A program made the position numbers and the translations under genes. Source: Haemaphysalis longicornis (Eukaryota; Arthropoda; Arachnida; Ixodida; Ixodidae). From it: a stretch of 64,000 nt of DNA. This document shows, piece after piece, positions 12,397 through 22,894 of the stretch (position 1 is its first letter; each line of letters starts with the position of its first letter). The stretch spans positions 328,195,441 through 328,259,440 of the forward strand of contig CM023448.1 of NCBI GenBank assembly GCA_013339765.2. Direction: 5' to 3'. The notes beneath the pieces were generated by a model. That model made no database searches. It saw nothing but the letters and a program-made list of their open reading frames with translations, and was not told where the DNA came from.

Positions 12397-12756
12397 CGGC
12401 ACCGCGAAGCAAGATAAAGCGACACACCGATGCGACATTTGTTTGGAACCAGCAGCTAATTCTTACTTCGCTATTCGCTAGCGCCTACGCTAAAGCCGGC
12501 ACTGAAGCTGCGCAGCCAAAGATGGCGCCGCACCGGCGGCGTTGCGCAATGTCCCAACAGGCGAGACGACCCTGCCGCGGAGGCAGTAAAACAAAAAAAC
12601 GGCAGCTACCACGCGACTTTTCTGTTGACCAATGGCGGGCGTCGCTGGCCAGAGAAAAAGAAAATAGCAAAACACGGAGGTGGAAAGGAGCGCGGGTGAG
12701 GGCGAAAGGCGGCGAGATCATAGAATGGCGCTACCTTAGTAATTTTAGGGGCCTTA

Positions 12757-12946
12757 AACAGAATGGACCCGCGAGACCAGACGGGACTAGAAGAAGAGGA
12801 AGGACATTAACTCGATGGAGAGATGAAATAAGGAAATTCAGAGGCAAGGAATGGACACGGGCAGCACAGGACAGAAACGGGTGAAGGTCAATGGGGGAGG
12901 CCTTCGTCCTGGAGTGGACCCAAATAGGCTGTTGATGATGAATAAC
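12757..12946 (+). mobile_element. 3' end of the split RTE/BovB-like LINE
   Basis: After the repeated AACAGAA the codons give an Arg-rich stretch, then LTRWRDEIRKF, GKEWTRAAQDRNGW and the remains of a typical C-terminal Trp-Thr-Gln-Ile-Gly ending, finishing in a TGATGATGAATAA tail. RTE-type LINEs end in short repeats of this kind rather than poly(A). It supplies what is missing after 2590. The frame is lightly damaged. Confidence 0.8.
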
Positions 12947-13270
12947 ACTGACACCGCTTCTAATGCAAACTTCACTCAAATAAGCTATATATTCAGGAAA
13001 AAAAGAGAATGGCCATGTGACCCACCAGCTCATTTTTCACACTAGAACCTACTACGTATTATGGGCAGCCGCACGATTGGCTGCAGCCGGTGAAATCCAA
13101 CACAAATTAAACAGGGGTATAACCTTGCACAACGAGCTACTTGCGCTTTTAATGCATATTCTTCTTATAGCAGCAAAGACGGTGGGGTAAACAATGGAAG
13201 TTATGAATGCACACGTAAACATAGAAGCACTAGTGCGTACTGCCTGCACTATGTCGGTTATAGCAAGAGC
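12947..13270 (-). mobile_element. Fragment of TTAA element, inverted
   Basis: On the minus strand this matches internal parts of the elements at 14869-16396 and 47001-47847: the CAATGGAAGTTATGAA segment, the AATGCATATTC segment, and the region reading TTATTTGAGTGAAG toward the end. The terminal inverted repeat is absent at the LINE junction. Confidence 0.6.
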
Positions 13271-13690
13271 TCTTGAATGTAAGAAGTTGCGAAACTCCGC
13301 TTCGAAAAACGACCCGCAACTGGACTTCCCCCAACTTTGGATCGTGCATACGGTGGCGCCACCGCGGCCACCGCACGCACTATCCAAAAAATCATACTAA
13401 TTATTCAAACTGACAATTTAACGTTAAAATTTGTTTTAAAGGTGCTTAATTCTTTATTTTTGTGCTTTCGCAAGTTATTCGTTGCTATATGAACTCCGGT
13501 TTCTAGGTTGCGATTGTTTCTGCGTCCGCGCAACTTGTGTGGGCACTCCGGCACAACACAGGTCCGACCTGAAGTTAAATTAAATGTGCAGTTACCGTTT
13601 GGCCTACAGCACATTGTATGCCAAAACTAATCCAGTAGCCAATCAAGCGGCTCTACATAATCCTTTTCAGATTGCATAAAGCCGTTGAAG

Positions 13691-13734
13691 CCATAGAGTT
13701 TCATACTAATATATATTAGTATGAAACTCTATGG
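13691..13734. repeat. Perfect 44-nt palindrome between TTGAAG repeats
   Basis: The arm beginning CCATAGAGTTTCATACTAAT is followed at once by its exact complement (22 + 22 nt, no loop). TTGAAG sits on both sides (13685-13690 and 13735-13740). The outer bases match the ends of the fold-backs at 13828 and 53056, so this looks like the smallest member of one element family. Confidence 0.8.
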
Positions 13735-13827
13735 TTGAAGCAACTTTTATTTATTTTTTTTGCCGCCAGAAGACCGAAGATGACGCGCAGCAGACGACAA
13801 TGCGCAAGCGACGGTTGACCCCACGGT

Positions 13828-13911
13828 CATAGAGTTTCTCACTAGCATGGAGGAAAACCTTTTCTTTCCTCCATGCTCACTAGCCTAGCTGATATTGAGA
13901 AACTTTATGCC
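13828..13911. repeat. 84-nt fold-back, CATAGAGTTTC family
   Basis: Starts CATAGAGTTTCTCACTAGC and ends with GATATTGAGAAACTTTATG. Inside is a strong hairpin with CATGGAGGAAA against TTTCCTCCATG. The termini are those of the 53056-54436 element, so it is likely an internally deleted copy. Confidence 0.7.
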
Positions 13912-14594
13912 CAAGGTAGCATTTCTTTTTACTACTCTTGCTTCGTATGTATATAAAACACTTGCAAAGTTGAACACATTGGGCTCCTTTGGCATAACAA
14001 GCTTATGCAAGCACTCAAATACAATTTTTCGCCCAGGTCGTCGAGCGGCAGAAGCACGTCGTATAGTTTATTTTGTCACCAACAGATGGCGCCACTGTAA
14101 AACAAGATCCAAAACAGTGGACCAATAGTAGGGCCACTTTTTGATGCATGGGGCCTATGGAGAGTTTCGCAACTCCTATATCAAGTAACTCTGGTTAAGC
14201 TGCACAGCTGTCTGGCGCTTTGAGCTTACACCGCTTACACTGGCTATAGGGTTCTAGGGACCCTACTGGCTAACTGGCATAAGCGACATTGTCCTCTGTG
14301 ACTCTATTTGTCGAGCATATCCAACGTTTCAAGAAGTATTATAAACAGTGATAAACATTATCTAGCCACAAATCCGGTAAAAAAAAAAGTGAGGGTGGAC
14401 AGCAGTCCTGAGCTGTATGGTAGCGCCATCTACGAGGACTGACAGCAAAAACAAGGTGTTCCGCTGCTCGTAGGTGCAGTGTTGCTATGGTCCCAGATGA
14501 TGTGTTGCATAACAAAATGTTGTCCCTTTGGAAATTAAAGTTGGATTGAAAAAGTAAAAGTAGCCCACAGACTCATGTTTGCATCAGTGCTTGC

Positions 14595-14773
14595 TCTGGA
14601 TACGTCATCGCAGGCACCACGAAACACGATTCAGCAGGAGAATCAAAATTATGGCTTAAATTGTTTAATTTCTCAGTGAATAAAGCATCGTTTGGTGCCA
14701 GACAAGCACGGGGGGCACTATAAAACGCCAAATCTTTCGAATGAAACAAGCGTATTTTGCCTGCATGGCCACT
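14595..14773 (-). mobile_element. Partial TTAA element, inverted next to a full one
   Basis: The minus strand reads AGTGGCCATGCAGGCAAAA then GATTTGGCGTTTTATAGTG and CTTGTCTGGCACCAAACGAT, parallel to the left end of the 14869-16396 element. It ends at TTAA (14774-14777). Only about the first 180 bp are present. With its neighbour it forms an inverted pair around a 90-bp spacer. Confidence 0.7.
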
Positions 14774-15298
14774 TTAAAATTATCCTCTTGCACCTTTATC
14801 TTGCCTGTAAATGCATTTCCAAGCAGTAGCACAGCATAGAGAACCAAAAAGTTGTACAACCTTCTTAAAGGGGCCATGCAGACAAAATATGGTCGTTTTA
14901 TTCGAGAGATTTGGTGTTCTATGGTGCCCCGAGTGCTTGTCTGGCACCAAACGATGCTTTACTCGCTACGAAATTAATAAATTTAAGTTAAATTTTTGAC
15001 CCTCCTGCCAAATCCCGTGTTTCGTGATGTTTGCGATGACATAACAAGGACAGGTCTTCAAGCGAACGTTCGTGATCTGTTAACTCTAAAGCGGACTGTG
15101 GAACACTTCTTTTACCGCTACTCCTCCTAGATGGTGCCACCATACTGCGCAGGACCGCTGTATGCCTTTGCTTTGTTTCTGACCGTATTTGCACCGGGCT
15201 TGTTTTTGTTACGGTTGGAAGTAATCGTTTCATGAAACATTCAGTGTGTTCAACAAACACGGTCACGTAAGATAATGTCACTTATGCCAATCGGCCAG

Positions 15299-15905
15299 TT
15301 GATTGACTGATTGATTGTAGGGTTTAATGTGCCGACGCGCAGCAGGCGATAAAGCATGCCATAGTGGAGGGCGCCGGATTAATTTTGACTACCTGGGGAT
15401 GTTTAACATGTGCCGGAATCTTGCACACATGGGCGTTTTTGCTTTTCGCCTCCATCACAAAAAATTCACCCCTCCTCCCCGAAGGGAATCGTGAGGAAAT
15501 GCGAATGCATTTCTTTTGCGCGAGAGTGCGCGGAATTTATAATTAATGAGACGGTGATTTGTAGCGTAACCATTTATTTAACACCACGCGGGAGCTCCGG
15601 CGAGCTCCCGCGATGCGAGCGCCCTCACACGCCCGAGCACGCTCCTCCTCTCCACTCAATCGCCGCTGATCCGCCCGCACCACCTGCTCCGGTTGCTAGG
15701 GGAGAGGAGGAGCGCGCTCGCTCGCAGCTGTTGCTACGGGAGAGGGGGTGACAGCGGAGAGATAACACCTGCGGGCGCGTGGACGCCGCACGCCGCCTGA
15801 CATGGCTCGAAATGCATTCGCATTTAAAAGCGGCTGCCGCGGCCAAGAATCGAACCCGCGTCCTTGTGCTCAGCAGCATAACACCTTAGCCACTGAGCCA
15901 CCACG
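15299..15905 (-). mobile_element. tRNA-headed SINE split by a fold-back
   Basis: On the minus strand a tRNA-like head occupies about 15840-15905 (box B GGTTCGATTCTTGG, anticodon-side GCTGAGCACAAGGAC). The body and AATCAATCAGTCAATC-type tail occupy 15299-15465. The two parts are separated by about 360 bp that include an inverted-repeat element. The SINE itself sits inside a TTAA element. Confidence 0.8.
15497..15825. mobile_element. 329-bp inverted-repeat insertion within the SINE
   Basis: Ends AAATGCGAATGCATTTC and GAAATGCATTCGCATTT are exact complements. A central GCGGGAGCTCC-GGCG-AGCTCCCGC-type palindrome lies at about 15589-15613. It carries no gene. About 30 bp left of it (15465-15496) are also foreign to the SINE, so the true boundary may lie further left. 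Confidence 0.65.
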
Positions 15906-16829
15906 TCGGGTGCCAATCGTCTAGTGTCGTGCGAGACAACCCTAAGCGCCGCATGTCTGGCCAGCTATACAAGCACAGTGCGTGCAGTACCAACAGCAGT
16001 ACGCACTGATACTTCACTGGTACTTCTAAGTTTGTGTGTACTTTCATAACTTCCATTGTTTACCCCACCATTCTTACTGCTATTAAATGAATGTGCATTA
16101 CATTTAAGCGAAAATAGCTCGTTCTGCAAGCTTATAAGCCATGCCTAAGTTGCGTTTGCTTTTGCCAGGCTCAGCCGTAGACATAATATGCACAGACATA
16201 ATATGCACAGCTGTGCGTATTACGTCATAGGTTCCAGTGCGGGAAGCGAGCTAGTAAGTCACACGGCCATCATTCCCTTTTTTCCTGATTACATAGCTTA
16301 TTTGAGCGAAGTTTGTGATAAAAGTGGTGTCAGTATGATTGTAACGAGGCAATCTTTCAAAAGAACCAAACTTGTGTTTTTGTCTGCATGGCCCCTTTAA
16401 TGACCACAAATGGAATATCGAGGAGGAATGGTGATAAAATTCACTCAATGAAATCCCTGGCTCAATGCTGCTGCAAACATTCGAAGAATAAAATGCTATA
16501 GGGGAGATGCACTTGCACCTCAGACGATCTTCCACCATGGCGGTACACGACAATGACAACGAATAAGACGACAAGCTTCGTCGCCGTGACCAGCCAGCGC
16601 CAACATCCGATACCACAGTCCCTGAAGGCCACTGCGTACTGTACACAGACGCAGCTCTTCTGCCGGACGGAGGACGGACTGCTTTCGTCAGTGCCACGCA
16701 CCCGGAAATCAAAGGCTCGCGCTGTTACGCTACCGACACTCCGGACCCGCTGCTACTAGAGTTCCAGGCTGTTCATGACGCAGTCAATGCTGCAAGTGCA
16801 CTCCATAACATCACGGAGGTGCATATATA

Positions 16830-17738
16830 CAGGGTGTCCCAGCTATCATGCACCAAGATTAAAAAAAAGAGTAATGGCGTAACACGAAGAAAACCTAGTG
16901 CGTATTGTTTGCAGTACTGTGGAGAAGCGGACAGTAATTTTTTCGTTAATTAGACTTTACTAATTAATTGTAATTAATTATCTAACTCGAGAAGTACTGT
17001 CCTAATCACTAAAGTGTCAATGAGGCATCTTGTAGGTACCCACGAGGGGCATTTAACTGCGGTATTTCAGCGACCGAAATAATTGGGTACTCATTTATTC
17101 TGACTGATAAAGAAAACCCGCGAAATATGAAAAATACCACGTGACAGAGCCTCCGCGCGCATTAACGCGCATCGTAAAGCAATGCCCTCAAACTGGATGC
17201 CTCTGAGTTAGCCAGAATGAAATAAACAAAAGAAAGAAAGAAGAAATCGCGGCCGAGTTTGCGCCTCATCTGCACACGAGCCCGCGAATCTTGCTGTTGC
17301 TGCTCCTTCCATGCATGCCATTATCAAGGTGATGCGCTGTCTCTTCAGTCGGGTGACAGGGGAAGCAGTTGCTTTCAATCAGCTTATTTGGGGACGCTGC
17401 CGTACAATGCGCGCGGAAGCGCCGTCACGTGATATTTTTCATATTTCGCGGGTTTTCTTTATCAGTCAGAATAAATAAGTACGCAATTAGTTCGACTCTG
17501 AAAATAGCGCAGTTAGATGCCCCTGGTTGGTACCTACAAGTGCCTCATTGACACTTCAGTGATTAGGGCAGTAATTCTCAAGTTAGATAATTAATTTCAA
17601 TTAATTAGTTAAATATCATTAACGAAAAAATTACTATCCGCTTCTCCACAGGACTGCAAACATTACGCACTAGGTTTTCTTCGAGTAACCCCATTGCTCA
17701 TTTTTTGAATCTTGGTGCATGATAGCTGGGACACCCTG
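16830..17738. mobile_element. 909-bp TA-flanked fold-back in the LINE
   Basis: Starts CAGGGTGTCCCAGCTATCAT and ends with its complement. The arms stay complementary for about 316 nt (16830-17145 against 17424-17738) around a 278-nt centre. TA flanks it on both sides (16828-16829, 17739-17740), as for Tc1/mariner elements. Dropping the element and one TA rejoins VHIYTDSLSAV in the host LINE in frame. There is no transposase frame inside. Confidence 0.9.
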
Positions 17739-17739
17739 T

Positions 17740-18578
17740 ATACAGACTCGCTCAGTGCTGTGAAGCATCTGAAGCAAGTAAAGAAGACACCTCTGATCTG
17801 CCAGCAGATTCACAGCCTCCACATAACATCAGAGCTAACGATCCGTGTACATTGGGTACAGGGGCACGGTCGCAATATACTGAATCAATTAGCGGACCAT
17901 ATTTCCCACTCTTCTTCCCCCCCTGAGTCCTCCTCTAGCCCCCTTCCTTGTGATCCGCGCTCCCGTCTTTTAGCCCGGAAATCTCTCCTGAGAAGGGACA
18001 CACGTGCCCTAATTCCCCCGTGTGTCTGCTCCCTGCCCCCTAATCTTTCCCGGGTGGAGGAAGTTTCTCTCAGGAGGCTTCGGGCTGGGGTGGCCCTCAC
18101 ACCTTCAGTCACTTGGACTTGGGGGCACTCACAAGACGACCCAGGAACGTGTCCCAAGTGTCCGTCTCCGGCGGTTGAAGCTGACGCCAAGCATCTTTTG
18201 TGGACGTGCGCGGGAACGAGGACAGCTCGAGACCATGCGCTCAGAAAGGTTGGTCTCCGGTGGGATAAACCGGATGACTACAACCGCTGGGTGCAGGACG
18301 ATAAATACTGCAGGTCGCTGATGGACTTTCTGCCCGCCACTGGCACTGCATTGCATACCTGTAGATTTGAACACCTGTCGTTTCGTGACCTTCTTGCTCT
18401 TGGCAGCCCCTCTCTCCCCTCCCCCTTTATTTTCTTCTTTCTCTTTCCTTCCTACCTTTTTGCTTACCTCCCATTTTTAAAACGCCTCTCTTTCTCTTTC
18501 CTTCCTACTTTCTTCTCTACCTCTATCTTTAAAACGCCTTCCATATGCCGCGCGGCAAACACTCGTAATAATAAATAA
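17740..18578 (+). pseudogene. RNase H C-terminus and zinc knuckle of LINE
   Basis: The longest open frame of the window lies here. The frame from TDSLSAVKHL to the stop at 18578 carries the last RNase H blocks and the CCHC knuckle. Its final 70 or so residues are Phe/Leu/Ser-rich and come from a pyrimidine-rich 3' untranslated-like stretch, so the genuine polyprotein end is probably earlier than the stop. Codons upstream of 17740 belong to an inserted element. Confidence 0.8.
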
Positions 18579-18785
18579 AAAAAAAAAGATGCAAAGTGAT
18601 GATGTTACTCTTGACATCCCCCCGAGTCGAAAGAGAGAGAGAGAAATAACTTTTATTGTTATGGCTGCACAGGTGCACACAAGTGGCTATACCGGGCTTC
18701 ACAAGAAACGCTTTGGGATCATTCCATGCCAAAGGTCTCAGAGTTCGCTCAACCATTTCCAATTACAATATAAAAATATACAGTT

Positions 18786-19030
18786 ACCCGCCGCGGTGGC
18801 TCGATCAGTGGCTAAGGCGTTGCGCTGCTGAGCACGAGGTCGCGGGTTCGCTTCCCGGCCGCGGCGGCCGCTTTTCTGATGGAGGCGAAAAGCAAAAACG
18901 CCCGTGTGTACGAGATTTCGGCGCACGTTAAAGATCCCCAGGTGGTCAAAATTAATCCGGAGCCCTCCACTACGGCGCGCCTCATCGCCTGCGTTGCGTC
19001 GGCGCGTTAAACCCCCACAATCAATCAATC
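18786..19030 (+). mobile_element. Full-length tRNA-headed SINE (Ruka-like)
   Basis: Head: GGTGGCTCGATCAGTGGC (box A side), TGCGCTGCTGAGCACGAGG, box B GGTTCGCTTCC. Body: TGATGGAGGCGAAAAGCAAA, GGTGGTCAAAATTAATCC, and a TCAATCAATCAA tail. The 11-mer AATATACAGTT occurs on both sides (18775-18785 and 19031-19041), a perfect target-site duplication. It is the best reference copy in the window. The Ruka name is from memory of tick SINEs. Confidence 0.9.
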
Positions 19031-19041
19031 AATATACAGTT

Positions 19042-22000
19042 GATCACGTGGCCGATTTTTGTCGAAAAAAATTTTTTGCGCCCCTTACAGCAATTTGAGA
19101 GTAGCGGAGTGACGAAAACATACATTGCAAAAAAAAATTTTGCAAAAAAACAATTAATAATATACGGAGCATAGTGAAATAATTCCAGCAGATAGAAAAA
19201 GAAGCGCACTTTCTTGCTACAATGCATTGACAGTTGCTTCCGTGTTTGAAAATGAGCTTTGCAGTGGAGCAAAGTGGCATTTCTGAGCAAGATTAACTTT
19301 TTTTTTGGCCTTGCGCCTTATAAAATGCGACCATCATTATCATCATTGCCAAGACCCCTTTGTAGCAGGTGTGGAGAGGGCCCATCCATAGTTGACACGA
19401 TGCAAACATTTTCCTGAACTCTACAGACAACCCACTCCACAACACCCATCACACTTTTTAGGTGACAAACCAATGGTTTTTAAGCGGGTTTTTAGGTCAA
19501 GATTTAGGTTTATATCAGAGGTCACGTTTTTATAGCTCATTTCGTATCACCTATGATTATCGTGGCCCTACACACCAGTCATTTCATCCTCTAAGCAGTT
19601 CTATTTTTATTCGTTTTTTTATAGTTTCGCCTCGCACAAATTTTGAACCTTTGTTTGGCGCTCTTTGCCCCTCACTGGCTTTGCACCAAGAAACTGGAAA
19701 TAATCATCATTAAAACATTTTTTACACCTATTAAAACCTTTTTAACCCTCTGCAGTATGGACCTTTTACTCAATTTCCCGCCGTTCCGGTACGCAGCATT
19801 TCGCTAGTTTCTAGCACCGCAAAAAAAAAAAAAAAAAAAAAAAAAAAATAATCACGAAGTGTGCAAGAAAAACTCACAGAATATTAATTTTTTTTCTTTT
19901 GCATTCTGCTTGCAGCTCCTTACCAATATTTAAGCAGCGTGTGAAACCGCTCGAAGCATTCTCCTGGGTGCAGGCCAGAGTTTTTACAGCAGGTTTTGCA
20001 GAACAGTTCCCCTCCTCCCTCTTTTGTTTTCCTGTCCCTGCAAACAGCACAGTCCTTGTTACTTTGGCCTGGCAGATTATAGATGAAATGGCTCGGCCAA
20101 TCTAGCCTTTGCTCGCCCTCCATTCCTGCAGACGGGCCTCAATTTTTGGATCGAGCCCTCAGATCAGGTTGTGAGGTTGAGGTTGTGGTGGTACTGCAGG
20201 TTTCTCTGCTCTTTTTCGCCATGATTCTGCAGCTGTGTGCGCCTCTAAATAAAACTATTCACAATGAAAACCTCTAGATGCCAGAAAAAAAAGTTTTTGC
20301 CACCATTTCATTGACTTTCTCACAGTGTATAATGATCTGCACGGTGCTGTCTCCATCGCTGTCGTGGTCTTCGTCACTCGCTTCTGTAGAATCACTGCCA
20401 TCACTAACTCATGGAGACACGCAGTTTTCTTCTCCACTCAGCGCTTTTGCTAAGTGCACCCCCGTAGAACGCACTCGATAAGGAAGTGGCCATGCTTCTC
20501 AGCAAACCGCGCACACGGGAAAACACTATGGTGGCTAGAATAAAAACGCTCTGCAATCCAGAAAGACCGTGCTGAGCATTGTGCTGCACCCTAGTGCAAA
20601 ACGAAGAAAACTTAAACAAAGTTCACTTATCCCTCAAGAGGTGGCGCATCATGTATACAAAGGATGCGGGCGTATCGCAGTGAGAAAAACTGCGAAATTT
20701 ACTTTGAACAACCATGTCGGGCATAGCCCGACGACGGACCTTGCTCGATGAAGTTGGAAAAATTTTGCTTATTGCTCATGTTCAGACACTTACCGCGCTG
20801 AGTGGCAGTCCATTACAGGGTAAGGCTCATTTGAAAGGGTGTACAAAGGACATTTATTTAAGAAAGATTAATCGGAGCACTTTTTGCTTTAAGCGAGAAA
20901 ATAATTTTTATATTGAGCACCCACCATGGCCTCAGCCGCTGGGACGTAAGCCCGCTTCACTGCAACGACAGTGCCTGCGCGGCAGCAGAGAGGTGCGGAG
21001 TGCAGGTCACGCACATTTTGAGTTTCACGCGGCTAGCTGCTTTAAAGCAGTGCGTCTGGCCAGTACTCAAAGCATGTGAATATCTATTACAGAATCCCAA
21101 ACCACAAAGTCAGCATTAAAACAATGTTTATTCATCCCGATGGGGCCACAGCAACAAGTTACAACAAAATGTCTCACTTTCACACATTCCACCTGATATC
21201 ATCAGCCACAACTTTCCCTCAAAACGTATGGAATAGTGACATCAATAACAAAAACAAAGCTTTGTAAACAAGACACACGAAAGCATGTGTGCAATGTGGC
21301 ATGTCTCAAGCGGCCATCATAAGTGAATTGCGTGAGCACGGCAATCATAGGAAGCTTAAAAGTCTGACTATACAACACACAAGCACCTACAGTTCAATGC
21401 TTTTAGGGTAGCCCTTGCACCAAAATTTTTTCGGGGTGATTTCAGCCACACGGTGGCCATCTTGAACAACGTTGCCCAAATAACTGAGCAAGAGAAGTGA
21501 CCTGCAGTGGGGCTAACCAGTGAACCCCTCTCACAATTCTGGTCCAACTCCAGAGGGTCTATACCGTAACTGAACTGTTGAACGAGGTTTATGAACGCAT
21601 ACTAATGAGCGAGTGTGCACTACACACCAAAATTAACACAGTTCCTTATAACGCATGTCCTGGGAACCGCAAAAATCCACAAAGTCAAAATATTCACAAA
21701 CCAAGCCATAGGTACAGCCTACCTTTCAAGCATTCTTTATTTACCATCATTCATTTAAATGCCCCTTCACAACACAAGCACAGAGTTGATTACAACTTAC
21801 TTGTTTTTGCACGCTACCTTGATTGCTGATTATTGTGAAACGAGGTCCCTTAGCAACACAGCGTTCTGGTAGAGACAACTAGTGGCAAGGCGGCTGTCTA
21901 CAGAGTTACGCAGAGGAAAAGGGCAGTTGTGGTCGTCATGCGACTTTGAACAGAATGCGGGAACTAAAGAACTAAAGTGCACCTAATTTTTTTCTTTCCA

Positions 22001-22105
22001 AAGCAAAGTTAGAGGGGAGAGGAGTACTATATACTGGTACTGTATTTTGGATGACCGCAATTGAAGTGCTATGCAATTGTGCATTGAGTTCTACGAGAGG
22101 CGCAT
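19042..22105. other. No gene recognised
   Basis: AT-rich DNA with short open frames on both strands that resemble nothing known to me. It includes a run of about 27 A at 19822-19848 and scattered A/T runs. No exon with both splice sites could be argued. Confidence 0.5.
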
Positions 22106-22890
22106 GCAGCATGCTTTGAGCAGTGCAAACAAACCTGCACGACGTTTAGATTACACTGCCACGAATACCTAAGCCAAATATTACGCATGCACACGAAGCG
22201 GTAAGCTCGCAAATCACTGCGAAAGGTGCAGGAAAACCAACCGTGCTCTCTTCAATTTCCCTCATTAGGCACTACTGTAATAATGTCATTACAGCGGTGG
22301 CTGCCCTATCGGCTGTTGCTGGTCAACTTCATGGTTTATTTCTCGCATTTCCTGTGATGATTCGCCGTTGTCGGCTGCTGTGCACCAACCTCTTTTATGC
22401 CAGAATCTGTACTATCATTTCTGGCATTTCTTTTGTGTTTTGACTGCATGTGAAGTTTGAATGATAAACTCAATACTTCACTTTCAACCAGACCACTCGA
22501 CAATGTTTATTGCTTCAAAAATGCCCTACCAGCTGAGCACGCGCTTGCGAGCAGGCATCAATGTTTGCTTTTTTGTTGCACCAGACTGAAAATGGACCCC
22601 TCCACGTTGCGGAGAACAAGAGAAAACTCCCTAGTCTGTGATACTATATTGAAGGCTGCCGAAGAGAGCGCCACGAGCCATCCCCCTCTCCAGAACAGAG
22701 CATGCAGCTTTCAGTCGCGTAGTGCACAGTCGAGCTGAGAGGGAAAGATTATGCACAATTTTTCATCTCGTGAAGCTTTCGGTGATAAAGAACGGATTTT
22801 TATAATTATTGCGGGAGGAGGTTACTGGGATAATAGACGTTAACCGAAAATACATTATGAGTAGTTGGTGGCAAGTGCTGCAGGGCCCCT
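22106..22890. mobile_element. TTAA element, second family, left end lost
   Basis: From CTTTGAGCAGTGCAAACAAA to GTGCTGCAGGGCCCCT at TTAA 22891-22894. It matches 46210-47000 over its whole length (shared GCGTGCTCTCTTCAAT-like, CGGCTGTTGCTGGTCAACTT and GACTGCATGTGAAG segments) with moderate divergence. The left terminus is not recognisable. Confidence 0.7.
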
Positions 22891-22894
22891 TTAA

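Larger units (their letters stand above)
2591..12756. mobile_element. 10.2-kb insertion splitting the LINE
   Basis: LINE reading stops at 2590 in the codons for RWTTRTTE and resumes after 12763 with the expected Arg-rich C-terminus. The heptamer AACAGAA occurs at 2584-2590 and again at 12757-12763, as expected for a target-site duplication of about 7-8 bp. The insert holds 0.8 kb of unique DNA, two 3.6-kb tandem units, and 2.1 kb of unique DNA with a SINE remnant and a THAP-like pseudo-exon. I see no convincing terminal inverted repeats at the junctions, so the class is open: a hAT- or P-type element with eroded ends, or a composite. The heptamer could arise by chance. Confidence 0.55.
14869..16396. 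mobile_element. TTAA-flanked inverted-repeat element with nested insertions
   Basis: Left terminus AGGGGCCATGCAGACAAAA and right terminus the complement of AGGGGCCATGCAGACAAAA, flanked by TTAA at 14865-14868 and 16397-16400. Without the SINE insertion (15299-15905) it would be about 0.92 kb, close to the 0.85-kb relative at 47001-47847. There is no transposase open frame, so it is non-autonomous. Confidence 0.75.
16510..18588 (+). mobile_element. RNase H-bearing LINE, 3' fragment (I-group-like)
   Basis: Encodes the C-terminal part of a non-LTR polyprotein. An RNase H domain shows CVLYTDAALL (about 16633), LEFQAVHDAVNAA (about 16758), IYTDSLSAVKHL (split by an insertion) and VHWVQGHGRNILNQLADHI (about 17848-17904). 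A zinc knuckle CPKCPSPAVEADAKHLLWTC (about 18155-18214) follows. The last open frame runs to a stop near 18578, then an A-rich tail. The RT domain is missing, so this is 5'-truncated. A TAA near 16563 and the 909-bp insertion make it inactive. RNase H and a C-terminal knuckle together point to the I/Loa/R1 group rather than RTE. Confidence 0.85.

Noticed and set aside
2591..12756. Terminal inverted repeats of the 10.2-kb insertion
   Set aside because: Both ends contain GCCGCCAT or GCGCCAT and GGCTGC words near the junctions, but no aligned complementarity starts at 2591 or 12756.
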